DNA from: Eopsaltria australis
Taxonomy: Eukaryota > Chordata > Aves > Passeriformes > Petroicidae
Reading direction: 5' to 3'
DNA: 64,000 bases
NCBI GenBank assembly: GCA_034509425.1
Contig: JAVTVJ010000863.1
Span: 496,001-560,000 of the forward strand
Positions 21,401-30,863 of the stretch are shown one piece after another; position 1 is the stretch's first letter; the number at the start of each line of letters is the position of its first letter. The notes beneath the pieces are model-generated. The model saw nothing but the letters and a program-made list of their open reading frames with translations, did not search any database and was not told the origin of the DNA. The translations under genes and the position numbers were made by a program.

Positions 21401-23905
21401 CAGCATGAGCACAGCAGTTTGCTGCTTTAAAAGGAGCCTTGCAGGATTGAGGACTGACACCACGAGCTATTTAGGGGAAAGCTTGTGTCATGTGCTGAGC
21501 AGAGCACCTGGGGTACTCCGGGAACCTGCAGCTCCCTCCCCGGCAGAGCTGGGCCCTGGGCAGCTCAGGCTCACCCCCATCCCACCAGTGCTGCTGCAAT
21601 TCATGCCATGCTTCCCTCCCAGCTGGCACAGCTCTCGCTGTGCTCTTCCACAGAGCTCTTCAGAGTGCTGAAAGCATTGGATGAACACGGCTGAATTCAA
21701 GGCCCCCAGCAGGGGAATTCAGAGCTCAGCCTTTGGTGGGAGCGAGGAAGAGCCACACTGAGGCTGTGCTCAGAACAGATCCCCACTGCTCCCACTTGGT
21801 TCAACAAGCACACGACTTCTCTCCGACACAGACCTGAGCTGCCTGAGCCATCACTCATCTCTGCAAGGCCACTGAGCCAGTTCCTGCCTGCCTGCCCTTC
21901 AAAGCATGCCAGAGGCTGAGGGTAATGAAAGCCTTGCCGGATGGCACCTGCCCTACAGGTGAATTGGGCATTTCTCACTTTTATGTTAACAGAAACAAAG
22001 ATTTCTATGAAATCATTCAGTACAGGACCCGAAATCTGCTCCCCATTCCAGAAGACTGCACTGACAAAAATCTGAGATCTCACCCCCACTGGTGGGGAAA
22101 ATCCCCACAGTAGAAACCATTTGGGGCTATGGCAATGTGAAACCCATCAACACTTGCTCATCCTGGGTTTTCATATGCATCAAGGAATATAACTTGGATG
22201 GGTTTTATTTGGGTTTTTCCTCAGAGGGAACAGAAGAAAGGAGGCCTTGAATACAGCTTAGGATTCGCAGGACTCTGGCTGTGACACCAGGGACACCCCC
22301 AATTTGCTGGATGATTTCTTCTATAGTTTACAACACTGGTCTGGATTGGCTTGACTTCAATGCTTTGCTATCCATCACTTGATCAAATACCAAGAGATCA
22401 CATCACTAAAACAAGGGCTTCTCATATCTGACAAATCTCACCCCCGAACAATTACTGCACCAAAAAGAAACCCCCAAATCCAATTTACTTCACCTGCTAT
22501 TGAGTAAAAACCCTAGGCAAGCTTCCTTCCCATGCTGCTGGAATTTCTTGCTACCACTGGAAAGCCTCTCTGTGGCTGCTAATCAGGCAGAATCCCCAGG
22601 CAATGAACCATAGCCTGGGTTAGCTGAGGGCAGGTTCTGCTAGGCAGCACTAACCACATCCCAGCACCCAGGAGGCTCTTGGTAGAGATTAGAAAACTCC
22701 AGGAAAAGAAACCATTCAGGGAGCTTTGAGAAATTTCCCAGGCCTTCACCTCTCCCCGCTCCCTTCAATCACGTCACCAAATGCAAGGCCATGGTGGCTG
22801 CTCCTTGTGGCATTGCTCAGCGGCGTGTGTGACACAGGCAGGGGACTGCTGCTGCATCACACACACCTCCCTGCCGAGGACACTGCTCCAGCACTGCCAG
22901 AAACAGGGCTGACAACAAGGAGTAGATCTAATGCTGAATAAACTGTGTACAGCAATGTCAATTACTATGTCAAACTACCAACCAAAAACAAAAACAAGGC
23001 AAACGTACATCTCTCCTCGTTCAAATGGTGAACATTTCCTTCAATATTATGGTTTATTTTGCTAACATCACTCATCACATTTAAAAACCCCAAATTCTCC
23101 AGGGACAAATGAAATGCTGATAATTGACAGCCAGGTGACTCGGACACCACGTACACCCTGCTGATTGCAAACCAACCTGTCTGCACAGTGCTGCAATTTC
23201 ATAATGGAGGAGAACTGGAAAACCATTTTTCTCATTTAACTTCCTGCATGGGAATAACAATATAAACACACACATCCGTCTCCTTCAGGGACGCATCGCG
23301 CACCGGGGCTATTGCAACATGGCTCGCAAGGATATTGTCTTGCTGTGCTGATACAGTTAATGGGAGCGGGGCCTTTGTTACACAAACCATCGCTGGTCCA
23401 GCGCTCCTCCCCAGCCGAGGCCGAGGGATCCTGCAGCCCCGGCCGTGCGCCGCAGCGGGGATGGACGATGACAAGCAGGAGCCGGGCCAGGCGGTGACAC
23501 GGCCGCGGTGACACGGCCCGGCCCGGCCCCTCCGCGACCCCCGGCTGAGGGCCCCCGCCGTGCCCGCGGCTCCGGCGCTGAAGGCCGGACCGGGCCGGGC
23601 CGAGCCGCTCCCCGCCGGGGCTGTCCCCGCTCCGCAGCCCGCCCGGATCCTGCCCTGCGCCCGGGCGTGCACGGCAATGGCGTCAGGAGCAACCTGTCAG
23701 CGCCTGCCTCTGCCTCCCCCTCCTCCTCCTCCTCCTCCTCCTCTCTCCTGGCTGGACTCGGGCCGCCGCCCCCGCCCCGCGCATCCCGAGCGCGGCCCCA
23801 CCGCCGCCCCGGGGGTCGCGCCGCCGCCCCCCTCACGCCGCCGCGGTGCTTGCTGTCCATGCGCTTCTTCTGCCGCACCGGCTGCAGCGGGATGTTGTCG
23901 GTCAT
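213..23905 (-). CDS. ATP9A: ATP9A, P4-type ATPase (phospholipid-transporting ATPase IIA), 5' half of gene, coding exons 1-14
   Basis: Fourteen exons spliced on the minus strand encode a protein matching vertebrate ATP9A nearly residue for residue, starting [18 protein letters not shown]. Domains in order: cytosolic N-terminus (1-71), TM1-TM2 (about 75-130), actuator domain with DGET at 193-196, TM3-TM4 (about 300-365) with the PISL motif across exons 11/12, and the phosphorylation loop DKTGT with catalytic Asp391. The start of the nucleotide-binding domain follows, up to residue 502. Family knowledge: P4-ATPases move lipids to the cytosolic leaflet using an aspartyl-phosphate cycle; ATP9A acts on endosomes/recycling and, unlike most P4 members, works without a CDC50 subunit. 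Numbering puts the catalytic Asp at 391, as I recall for human. The remaining exons (residue 503 onward) lie off the left edge. Oddities: exon 1/2 phase conflict and duplicate splice sites at exons 13/14. Gene identity is very secure. Confidence 0.97.
426..2371 (-). other. ATP9A: ATP9A intron 13
   Basis: 1.9-kb intron. It contains a 231-bp-period tandem duplication at 574-1000; the rest is unremarkable AT-rich intronic sequence. Confidence 0.9.
574..1000. repeat. Tandem duplication, period 231 bp
   Basis: Copy 1 starts at 574 and copy 2 at 805, both with GGATCACCCCAGTGCAAC. Both share TTTGGCTTTTATATTTTTCA, a CACATTTTGGTCAGACAAAA segment and AAGCATAAACAAAAGTGAAT. Copy 2 lacks a stretch of about 40 bp present in copy 1 (around 660-700). 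Divergence is modest, so the duplication is fairly recent. Confidence 0.9.
2372..2484 (-). CDS. ATP9A: ATP9A exon 13 (residues 394-431)
   Basis: Acceptor TTCCCAG before 2484; it supplies the last two bases of Gly394 and then [15 protein letters not shown], completing the DKTGTLT signature, and ends at SIYTQ. The donor at 2371 reads GTACAG; six bases further (after 2366) is a second good donor, GTAACT, which would add Val-Gln in frame. Confidence 0.95.
2485..4084 (-). other. ATP9A: ATP9A introns 12 and 11 (around exon 12)
   Basis: Introns 12 (2485-3216) and 11 (3360-4084). Ordinary unique intronic sequence; I see no gene, repeat or motif worth naming. Confidence 0.85.
3217..3359 (-). CDS. ATP9A: ATP9A exon 12 (residues 346-394), catalytic aspartate
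   Basis: Acceptor GTGCAG before 3359; reads (S)[19 protein letters not shown] and on to [10 protein letters not shown]. It carries the end of TM4 and the phosphorylation-site Asp391 in DKTG. Donor GTATTG after 3217; the glycine codon is split (phase 1). Confidence 0.96.
4085..4245 (-). CDS. ATP9A: ATP9A exon 11 (residues 293-346), TM3 and TM4
   Basis: Acceptor TTCCAG before 4245, donor GTAAGG after 4085, 161 nt. Encodes [17 protein letters not shown], a hydrophobic helix [12 protein letters not shown], then [17 protein letters not shown] with Ser346 split across the intron. The PIS(L) motif in TM4 is the P4-ATPase counterpart of the ion-binding PEGL of other P-type pumps. Confidence 0.96.
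4246..6971 (-). other. ATP9A: ATP9A introns 10 and 9 (around exon 10)
   Basis: Introns 10 (4246-4837) and 9 (4915-6971). AT-rich unique sequence with no recognisable feature. Confidence 0.85.
4838..4914 (-). CDS. ATP9A: ATP9A exon 10 (residues 267-292)
   Basis: Acceptor GTTTAG before 4914, donor GTATGG after 4838, 77 nt, phase 1 to 0. Encodes (G)[20 protein letters not shown] then NPRSK, the end of the actuator domain with the conserved YTG. Confidence 0.95.
6972..7047 (-). CDS. ATP9A: ATP9A exon 9 (residues 242-267)
   Basis: Acceptor GTTGTAG before 7047, donor GTAAGG after 6972, 76 nt, phase 0 to 1. Encodes [18 protein letters not shown] then ASTVIAS. ENTLWAS/G is the family's conserved actuator segment. 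Confidence 0.94.
7240..7320 (-). CDS. ATP9A: ATP9A exon 8 (residues 215-241)
   Basis: Acceptor TTGATAG before 7320, donor GTGAGT after 7240, 27 whole codons. Encodes [20 protein letters not shown] then FVGTFTR, matching the actuator domain. Intron 8 (7048-7239) is only 192 bp and shows nothing else. Confidence 0.95.
7637..7731 (-). CDS. ATP9A: ATP9A exon 7 (residues 183-214), actuator DGET motif
   Basis: Acceptor CCCCAG before 7731, donor GTGAGC after 7637, 95 nt, phase 1 to 0. Encodes (G)[19 protein letters not shown] and [13 protein letters not shown] at 193-196 is the dephosphorylation loop of P4 pumps (TGES in other P-type ATPases). Confidence 0.96.
8278..8329 (-). CDS. ATP9A: ATP9A exon 6 (residues 166-182)
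   Basis: Acceptor CTCCCAG before 8329, donor GTAAAC after 8278, 52 nt, phase 0 to 1. Encodes [17 protein letters not shown]; the VPAD segment is conserved in the actuator domain. Confidence 0.95.
9198..9256 (-). CDS. ATP9A: ATP9A exon 5 (residues 146-165)
   Basis: Acceptor CTGCAG before 9256, donor GTTTGT after 9198 (a weaker donor than its neighbours), 59 nt, phase 1 to 0. Encodes (G)[19 protein letters not shown]. Too short to stand out as an open frame; placed by homology. Confidence 0.94.
10501..10550. repeat. Poly-T / poly-A inverted pair with palindromic core
   Basis: A run of 13 T is followed by TTTGTTAACAAA (a perfect 12-bp palindrome) and a run of about 20 A. The arms could pair into a hairpin in DNA or transcript. 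Homopolymers like this are length-variable and prone to assembly error. Confidence 0.7.
13990..14178 (+). mobile_element. CR1 LINE fragment, 3' end, sense orientation
   Basis: Matches the 3' region of avian CR1 retrotransposons: GGCACAGGGTGCCCAGAGAA, then GGCCAGCTTGAGCAGGGCTT, a GTGGGAGGTGTCCC segment, TTGGATGACTTTTAGGGTTC and the terminal CCCAGACCATCCCATGAATC. The 5' truncation is typical. It lies antisense to ATP9A within intron 4. Confidence 0.88.
14360..14468 (-). CDS. ATP9A: ATP9A exon 4 (residues 110-145)
   Basis: Acceptor TGGCAG before 14468, donor GTCGGC after 14360 (poor match beyond GT), 109 nt, phase 0 to 1. Encodes [20 protein letters not shown] then [16 protein letters not shown]. 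It carries the end of TM2 and the linker to the actuator domain. A CR1 fragment lies about 180 bp downstream of the donor. Confidence 0.95.
14469..16079 (-). other. ATP9A: ATP9A intron 3
   Basis: 1.6-kb intron of unique AT-rich sequence; nothing else recognised. Confidence 0.85.
16080..16193 (-). CDS. ATP9A: ATP9A exon 3 (residues 72-109), TM1
   Basis: Acceptor TTTTTAG before 16193, donor GTAGGT after 16080, 38 whole codons. Encodes [20 protein letters not shown] then [18 protein letters not shown], giving TM1 and the start of TM2. Confidence 0.96.
16194..16507 (-). other. ATP9A: ATP9A intron 2
   Basis: 314-bp intron between exons 3 and 2, without other features. Confidence 0.9.
16508..16652 (-). 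CDS. ATP9A: ATP9A exon 2 (residues 24-71)
   Basis: Acceptor CTTCTACAG before 16652, donor GTGAGC after 16508, 145 nt. The reading frame that joins correctly to exon 3 gives [20 protein letters not shown] then [18 protein letters not shown] and FFTFLPG. The cysteine cluster at 24-31 is a plausible acylation or metal-binding site (inference). The frame requires two bases from exon 1, which the visible exon 1 donor does not supply. The bases 17-40 nt upstream of the acceptor are a TTAA repeat. Confidence 0.94.
16671..16693. repeat. TTAA tetranucleotide repeat in the branch-point zone of ATP9A intron 1
   Basis: About five TTAA units with one interruption, lying 17-40 nt upstream of the exon 2 acceptor on the transcribed strand. 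The repeat supplies several CTAAT/TTAAT-like candidate branch points. Confidence 0.7.
23713..23746. repeat. (CCT)n trinucleotide tract
   Basis: About nine CCT units on the plus strand, about 100 bp inside ATP9A intron 1 within the CpG island. On the minus strand it reads as a run of GAG codons, which explains a spurious glutamate-rich open frame. Confidence 0.85.
23837..23905 (-). CDS. ATP9A: ATP9A exon 1, coding part (residues 1-23)
   Basis: ATG at 23905 in a good Kozak context (GCGGCC before ATG A). Encodes [18 protein letters not shown] followed by KHRGG, identical to mammals over the first 18 residues. The obvious donor is GTGAGG after 23837, giving 69 coding bases. Joining to exon 2 needs 68 (or 68 plus a multiple of 3), so either the exon end or the assembly is off by one; see findings. 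Confidence 0.9.
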
Positions 23906-24330
23906 GGCCGCGGCTGCGGGGCGGAGCGGAGCGGGGGATGCGCTGGCGGCAGCGCCCAGCCCGGCCGCCGCCGTCTGGCGGCACCGCCGAGGGGCCGGCC
24001 CGGCGCCGCCGGCTCCCAGCACGCAGGTGCCGCGCCCGCCCCGCCCGCGGCCCCGGCTCCTCCTCCGGCCGCTCCCCGGCGCACCGGCACCGCCGCTCCG
24101 CTCCGCGAGGGATGCTCCGCCGCTCCGGCCCCGAGCGCCCGCACCGGGAGGCTCCGCGGGCTCGGGCGGGGTCGGGTCCGCTCCGCTCCGCCCCGCCCCG
24201 GACCGGGCAGGGCAGCCCCGCCCTGATCAGCCCCGCCCTGATCAGCCCCGCCCTGCTCCACCCTGATCAGCCCCGCCCTCCCCTGCCCTCGGGTCGTCAC
24301 CTGCTCTGCCCTTAACTCCATCCTGCCCCT
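23906..24330 (-). promoter_or_regulatory. ATP9A: ATP9A 5' UTR and CpG-island promoter
   Basis: Very GC- and CpG-rich DNA immediately upstream of the ATP9A start codon; the island extends across exon 1 into intron 1 to about 23,380. No TATA box is evident. The transcription start cannot be fixed from sequence. Long open frames here in all directions are products of the GC-rich composition. Confidence 0.75.
24215..24278 (-). promoter_or_regulatory. Tandem GC-box array upstream of ATP9A
   Basis: The 15-mer GCCCCGCCCTGATCA occurs at 24215, 24230 and, slightly altered, at 24245, with a fourth GCCCCGCCC at 24270. Each unit contains a consensus Sp1/KLF GC box (GGGCGGGGC on the minus strand), about 310-370 bp upstream of the ATG. 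Confidence 0.6.
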
Positions 24331-27300
24331 TTCTCTCGCTTCCCCGTGTTCGTTTCCCCTTCTCTCTCAGCCTCAGCACCTCAGCAGCTGAGCCCTGCTG
24401 TCCTTCGCCTCCGCAGGGAGCGGGGGGGCAGCGTGGAGCTCCCCTGCTCGGAGCCACCCCCACCCTCGTTTCGGGGCTGTGATTTACGGTGCTGCTGCTG
24501 CTGCTCGCACCCTTCCCTCTTGGTGATCTTCACCCACTCGTCTCAACGCCGGTCTCTGGATCCAAATTCAGAAGTCCTCTGCAAATTTAGGCACCAATTG
24601 CTCCAGCATTTCTGTTTATGATTTCAAGCATCTCGTTACACTGTGGATTACACCAGCGCAGAAACTGCAACTGTCATTTGATTTTTTTCCTTGCAGTTGG
24701 AGCAGAGTCATCCTGACATTTTGCAATGAAGACATTTCAGCAACACCAGGAAGAGCTACACGGGTTTCAGGCACCAGTACTGAGACTGTTTAGGCAGATA
24801 TTTCCAATGCCATCCTAACTTGAGCTGTCTTATTACCAAAAACCGTTTGTAGGACTGGTTTTTAGGCTGTGTTTCAACTAGCTAAACTATGTTTTTATTT
24901 CTTTTTTCCCAGTCTACTGCTCTTACCCCCTCATGGAGATAATTGAAGTCGAAACAGAAATCCCCTCTCCCACAAACACTTCAGCTCATGAAATGTATTT
25001 GCTCTATTTTTTCTCATAGTCTACATCTGAATTTTTTTATATGAAAGGATATGATGCTAGAATTCACTGCAAATGATTATTTAATGAAAGGAACAACTGA
25101 AGAAGCTAAACAGGACCTTGTACTTGACCAAAAGTAGTCACAAACCCACTGCTCTAATGCTGTACAGGCTGAAATGCCAATCTGCGCCTCCAGCCTCTAT
25201 TAAAATAAAACTTATCAAATGCCATTTCTTATTTGCTTTGATGTGAAAGTGACACTGGGTTTGAAAACATCCAGCATTCCTTTAAGTACCACATTTTGGG
25301 CCTTGGCACCTTTGTGATCAGACAGAAATTAGCCCTCCTTTAATTGGAGCAGCTGAACTTCCTCCACGTCATTCCTGCCCAACTCCAGCATCCAAGAACG
25401 TGGGAGAAGAAACCATTGAGTGCTGTGAGGTGACTCAGTCCCAGAAATCCCACAGGAGGAGCACAGGGATGCCCTGCAGCATCTGAGGGGCCAAACAAAC
25501 ATTCAAAGCCTCCCTTACGGGCACTCTGATTTCCTGCCTTGTATTGAGACTCTTTTGATTTTCACTTTGAAGATCACTCTGGAGGATCTAGACCAGGCTG
25601 TAGCCCAACAGGCTAAACCCACTCCCTGGCAGATTTCTGGTGTAACATTTGCTTTGCTGGAAGGACTTCACTTGTGATCTCAGCACTCACAGCAGGTACG
25701 AGCTCCCCTGGTTTCCAAGCCTTTGATTTTCATCCTCCTGTTGAGAAGGAATGCCCAAGGGAAAACCTCCAGCCTCAGTCTGAGAAGTTAGATTTGTTAA
25801 ATCAAGTGAAATAAAACCTATTTTGGTTTTTTCTGATGCCACTGGCTTGCTTTGATGCTCTATTTTTGCAAGCACAGAACTTGAGGCTCACAAAGGAGCC
25901 CTGCAAGCTCCAGAATTCATACTGCACCACTGCTAATTAAAAGGAGCTGAGTTACTTTCCATAATTTTAAATCATTATCTATGTTTTCTTTTTCTCCCAG
26001 GACTTTTTCCCCCTGGATGATTAAATTAACAGCACAGCAAGCAGTTTTATATCCCTGCTTGCTCTCTTCCCACCAAAGGATTTGTCTCAGAACCAGAGCT
26101 GGGCCACTTGGCCCCTCTGAGGTTGTCCTGTAGGGAGAGCTCATCAGATGCTGTCACTGTTCTCAGCACTGCACACCACAACCCCCATTCCAAACCCAGG
26201 AATGGTTTCTTGGCAAGTCCAGGGCTGAGCCCCATTTTAACCCAAAGGGTTGGATGGAAGTGCCAGGCTGTTGATTGGGATGATTTAACTCCTTTTCCCT
26301 GAGCAGGCAGCACCAGCCCACCTGCTTTGCCATGAGGATTGTGTGCTATGGACTGATCCTCCCATGGGCTGGTGATGTCCAGGCTCACAAAGACAAGTGG
26401 AAGCTGATCCTAGCAAAGCCCAGCCTATGGACACAACTGGCTGCAGGTGCATCTTAATCAAACCAAAAATCCCTGTGTCCATCAGCCTCTGCCACAGCGT
26501 TTCCCACTGGTTTTGGAAGTTTTTCCTGCCTTATCTCTCACCTTTCTCCCCCAGTGCTCCCCTGCAGCTCTGTGGTGCAGAGCTCTGTCCCCTCCTTGTC
26601 CCCGTGGCTTTGCCTCCTGCTCTCTGCCCGTGACTCCAACTTCTCCCCCACACTGAGTCCTTCCAGGGCCCCACTGAGCCCCAAATGCACCCAGGTCTCT
26701 CAGCTCCACTGATCAAAGAACGTGGAAATAAACTGTGTTTGGGGCTGTGCCCGTCTTCCTTCAAGGAGCAAGTCCTGGTGCCAGTTTCTCACTCAAACAA
26801 TGGATTGGTGGTTCTGACAATGCATTTGCAGATTGTACTCATTACCTATTTAGCACAATATGCTATAAATTTTCTCCCATTATAGTTGTGCCACTAAATA
26901 AATAATTGAGCTTTTTATGCACAGGACTATATTTTTTCCCTGATGAACACAGAGGAAAGTCATAATAGTGATATCCTGTTCGACTTCTTATAAGCTGAAA
27001 GATTAATTCAATTTTGGAACTACTTTTTGTTTACTTCAGGTTTTTTCCCCTAAGCATGAGTATCAAAATATAGAGAGAATTCTGCCATCTAAGGAGTTGG
27101 CTCAGCCTGAAGGTGTGTGACTGGTTGAACAAAATGTTTCTGATTCCACAGGCAGCCCGAGTTGTTCCATTATTCTTTGTACCTGTTATTATCTGATTCC
27201 ACAAGCGCATGTTTTGCAAACACCAGGGTGCACCTTCTTTGTCTGGAAGCAGAGCCCGTTGCACAGGGTGTTTGCAGCTTTGTTTCAGGGCTGTGTTTGC

Positions 27301-27496
27301 AGCTGCCCCATTTTAGGGAAGGCAGGAGAGGGGATTTGGTTGCCAAGGGCAAACGCTCAGCACTCGGCTCCTGCACTGGGATAATTCCAGTGCTCCTGAC
27401 TCACTCCCACACTGACAGGCTCAGAGGTGGGTTTGGTGCTGGGAAACATCACTCCTGCTCAAGGCAGCACTGGAACAGGCCTGGAGTGTGGCATTC

Positions 27497-27857
27497 AACC
27501 CCTCAAAGTCAGAGGAACCTGCCACAGCCTCCCATTGAACCCCTCAAAATAAGGGGAAACCTACCAAAGCCTCTCATTCAACACCTCAAAATGAGAACAA
27601 ACCTACAACAGCCTCCCACTGAACCCCTCAAAATGAGAACAAACCTACCAAAGCCCTCTCATGAACCCCTCAAAATCAGAACAAACCTACCAAAGCCTCC
27701 CAAACCCCTCAAAATGAGAACAAACCTAGCCTCCCATTCAAAATGAGAACAAACCTACCACAGCCTCCCATTGAACCCCTCAAAATCAGAGCAAACCTAC
27801 AATAGCCTCCCATTGAACACCTCAAAATCAGAGCAAACCTACCAAAGCCTCCCATTC
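27497..27857. repeat. Minisatellite, about 9 copies of a 42-bp unit
   Basis: Units start at 27497, 27538, 27580, 27622, 27664, 27703, 27774 and 27816, plus one shortened unit near 27,730. The core is AACCCCTCAAAATGAGAACA followed by AACCTACCAAAGCCTCCCAT. Because 42 is divisible by three, open frames run through it on both strands; there is no other sign of coding. Confidence 0.9.
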
Positions 27858-29862
27858 CCATCTCAGCTCCACACTCAGAGCCACCACTGGGAAGGAGCTT
27901 GGAGAGCCAGGGAAGCCCAGCCCCGGGCTGGGACAGCCCAGCATGGACCATCACCAGCTGTCCAAGTGCCCTCAGCCTCCACGGGATGCATTCATCCTGG
28001 AAATTTATCTCCGAGAGGGCTGAGCTCAGACAAGAGCACTGCGATTAATTGGGGAGTTAAACACTCCCAGATCACGGGGCGCTGTTAACACCTGCAGCTC
28101 TGAGCTGCACCCATGGCTTTGATATTATTTTTGCTTTTGACAAGTGGGCGATAGCGGATATCCTTTAAGCCTATATTTAATGAAGCCCTCCATAAATCCA
28201 TCAACACTTGCTAAGGGAAACTACAATAAAGCTCCCCCTGCCACGGGCTCTGCTGTGCGGGGAACATTTGGCATTCTCATAATGAAGTTTCAGAGCAGAC
28301 ACTGCTCACGCTGCTCTGAGGAAGTGCAGTCTTTGTGTAGGATCTTTTTCTTCCTCGCATAATTATATGTTGTGGATCAAGAAGAAAACAACCCTTTAGC
28401 ACCTAATTTTTAAAATCGTAATAGTCAAACTGTCGTTCAGCTAGGACAGCTGTCAGCTTAAGAAATGGAGAAAGAAAAAGGCTTTAGAGATAAATAAACT
28501 CCCACTTGCATTTTATATTTGTGTTTTGTTAGTTCCTGAAATGATCTGGCTATTAGCTGTAGCTGTTCTGTGAATTCTTGCCATATTGTTTTTGTGTTAC
28601 ACCCCCTGTGAGTGTGATAAAAAAATGTAAAGCTATAAACTGAAAATACTTGTTACACGTTTTGTATTTCCAACTTTTATAAAAAATAACAAACAAAAAA
28701 CCAAAATCCCTACATAATGTAGTTATTTTGTCATTTAAGATTGGAAGAATTGAGGGGGAAACAGGAATAAGTAATGAAGGAATTTGATTGTTTTTCAAAT
28801 CTGGACTTTGAGAGTTGAGAGGGGTGGAGTATTTATAATACATAGAGAAATTTAGGTACCCCGAGACAGCAAATCACCTGAATGTGTGCTGAACTTGAAG
28901 GACCTAAGTAATCAAACTGGTTCAGTGGGAAAGAAAACCCAACCAAAAAAGAAAAAAAAGTTATGTTTGGTATTCTGAACATCTAGACTGCATGGAGACA
29001 AATTTTTCTAAAACAAACTTTGCCAAGTGGATCGACAGGACTGTGAAGGGCTGCAAAGCCAACCCAGGTAACTTGATTTAAAAACATCCTCTGTCCTCCC
29101 ATGCAGAGGGCTGCAAAGCCAGGGGGTGTCTGGGAAGAGCAGGGGAATAGAAGATTTCGGGACTGGTTCTGTTTGACTACCCTGAGATGTGGCACTCAGT
29201 GCTCTGGGCTGGTGATATTTAATAGCACTTGATACTGTGAATTTTACTGGGTTTGGGGTTTCAGTTTTTTTTAGAGAGACACAAAAATGTTTAGTCATCT
29301 CTGGATTTTGCTTAAACCAAGTATGGAAAATAAGGCCCACGATGAGATCGACCTGTTCTCATTCTGACTTGAGACTTCATTTTCTGCACGAAATAATTGA
29401 GTGAGAGAAGAGAATCTTTGACCTGTGAGATGTGACAACCAGAGATGTTAATAAAGAAGTTTAAAAGGAGAGTGATGCTGCCAGAGAATGGCTGGGAAGT
29501 GCAGCACAAAATCACTTTGAAGAGGCATTAACAAACAAGCTTTCCAATAAACCAGACACCTCCAGCAATCAGAATGTTGCAAAGATCACTGCCATGCAAT
29601 CAACTCAGAGTGCACAAGACAGAATCTATGATAACAAGATAGATAGCATGGCAATGGGCTCCAGGAGTGTGTCATTGCTGGTTCTTGCTGTGCCTCTGAG
29701 CTGTTCCCTGTCCTGCTGTGCCTGTGCAGTGCCAGGAGCTTTTCTAGGTCAGTGGTGAATGTGAGCTGAAGTCAAACACGTGAGGCCAGCCCTCAGCACA
29801 CCCCGGCCAGCGGGGAGGCCAGGCAAGGGCAGGCAGAGAGGAACCCTCTGGGCTGAGCACAT

Positions 29863-29907
29863 GGCACAGAAAAGCAGCAGGAAAAGCACAGAAAAGCAGC
29901 AGGAAAA
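29863..29907. repeat. Short tandem duplication (about 20 bp, 2 copies)
   Basis: GCACAGAAAAGCAGCAGGAA occurs twice in a row. Confidence 0.7.
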
Positions 29908-30863
29908 CCTCAGCTGTGAGCAGGAACCTCTCAGGATCACCCAGACACCGGGGCAGCTTTGTGCCTATGCTGTTACTGTGCAGACAGAAACCATCACCTT
30001 CCCCGACTGCAAACCCTGCAGGGAGCACCATGGCCTTGAACAGCAAAAAAAATTAAACATAATGTAATACTGGTCTCTTTTCCTTTGTTTCAGCCCCTCT
30101 CTGCCATCCCCTCAGTTCAGGCAGGTCCTTTCCCCTGTGCTGATCCCAGTTCCATGGTCATTCACCCTTTGCTCCATGCTGGTTTTACCAACCCAGGCTG
30201 GCTCCCAGCTCCCCTCTGCCAGCTCTGGAAAGGCAAATCAGCCTCACCGAGCTCAGCCCAGAGCTGCTTATCTGTGACTGCCAAACTCCCCCCTCAAAGT
30301 TCCCACTGGCTTTTTGGGGAGCTTTGAACATTAAGGGCAGGTTGAAAGAAATCTTTCTTTAGAGGAGTACTGGAGGTAATACATTAAGGTAAAGAAAATG
30401 TACTTACTGTTTAGTAGGTTTTTTTTAAAGCAATGCAATGTTTAAGTTCAAATTTAACATTTTAAGGAAGCCAGCCTTTACCTTAGCTCACACAAGCACA
30501 CCTGCCACTTACACAAAAGCAACAGCCTGCAAATCCTCTGTGTGGTGAGCAAAGTAAGCAGTAACAAACAAGAACAAGAAAGTCCTCTAGGCAAGAGGAG
30601 AGGCTAATGAGCAGAGACAGTGCACACACCGAGCTCCCTCTGCTCTCACACGCTGCAGCTGCAGCAGCTCGGCAAACCCGCTCTGATCCACTGCAGCAAG
30701 GGCCACCAGACAATCAGCTGTCTCTTTTAATTGTTCAGATGCAACTGTAGATGTTACTGTAAACTGGGCACGCTTGCCACTGTGGGGAGTTCCACCAGAC
30801 TGACTTTTGGAAGGTGTTGGCTGAGCTCTCACACACGGGAGAGCAGGTAACTGCCAGCCCTGC

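Larger units (their letters stand above)
16653..23836 (-). other. ATP9A: ATP9A intron 1
   Basis: 7.2-kb intron. The exon 1-proximal end (about 23,280-23,836) is CpG island containing a (CCT)n tract; the exon 2-proximal end carries a TTAA repeat. The bulk (16.7-23.2 kb) is unique sequence with no exon I can support. Confidence 0.85.

Noticed and set aside
23378..24321. Several open frames over 120 codons on both strands around ATP9A exon 1
   Set aside because: CpG-island composition makes stop codons rare; only the 23 residues from the ATG at 23905 match a known protein.
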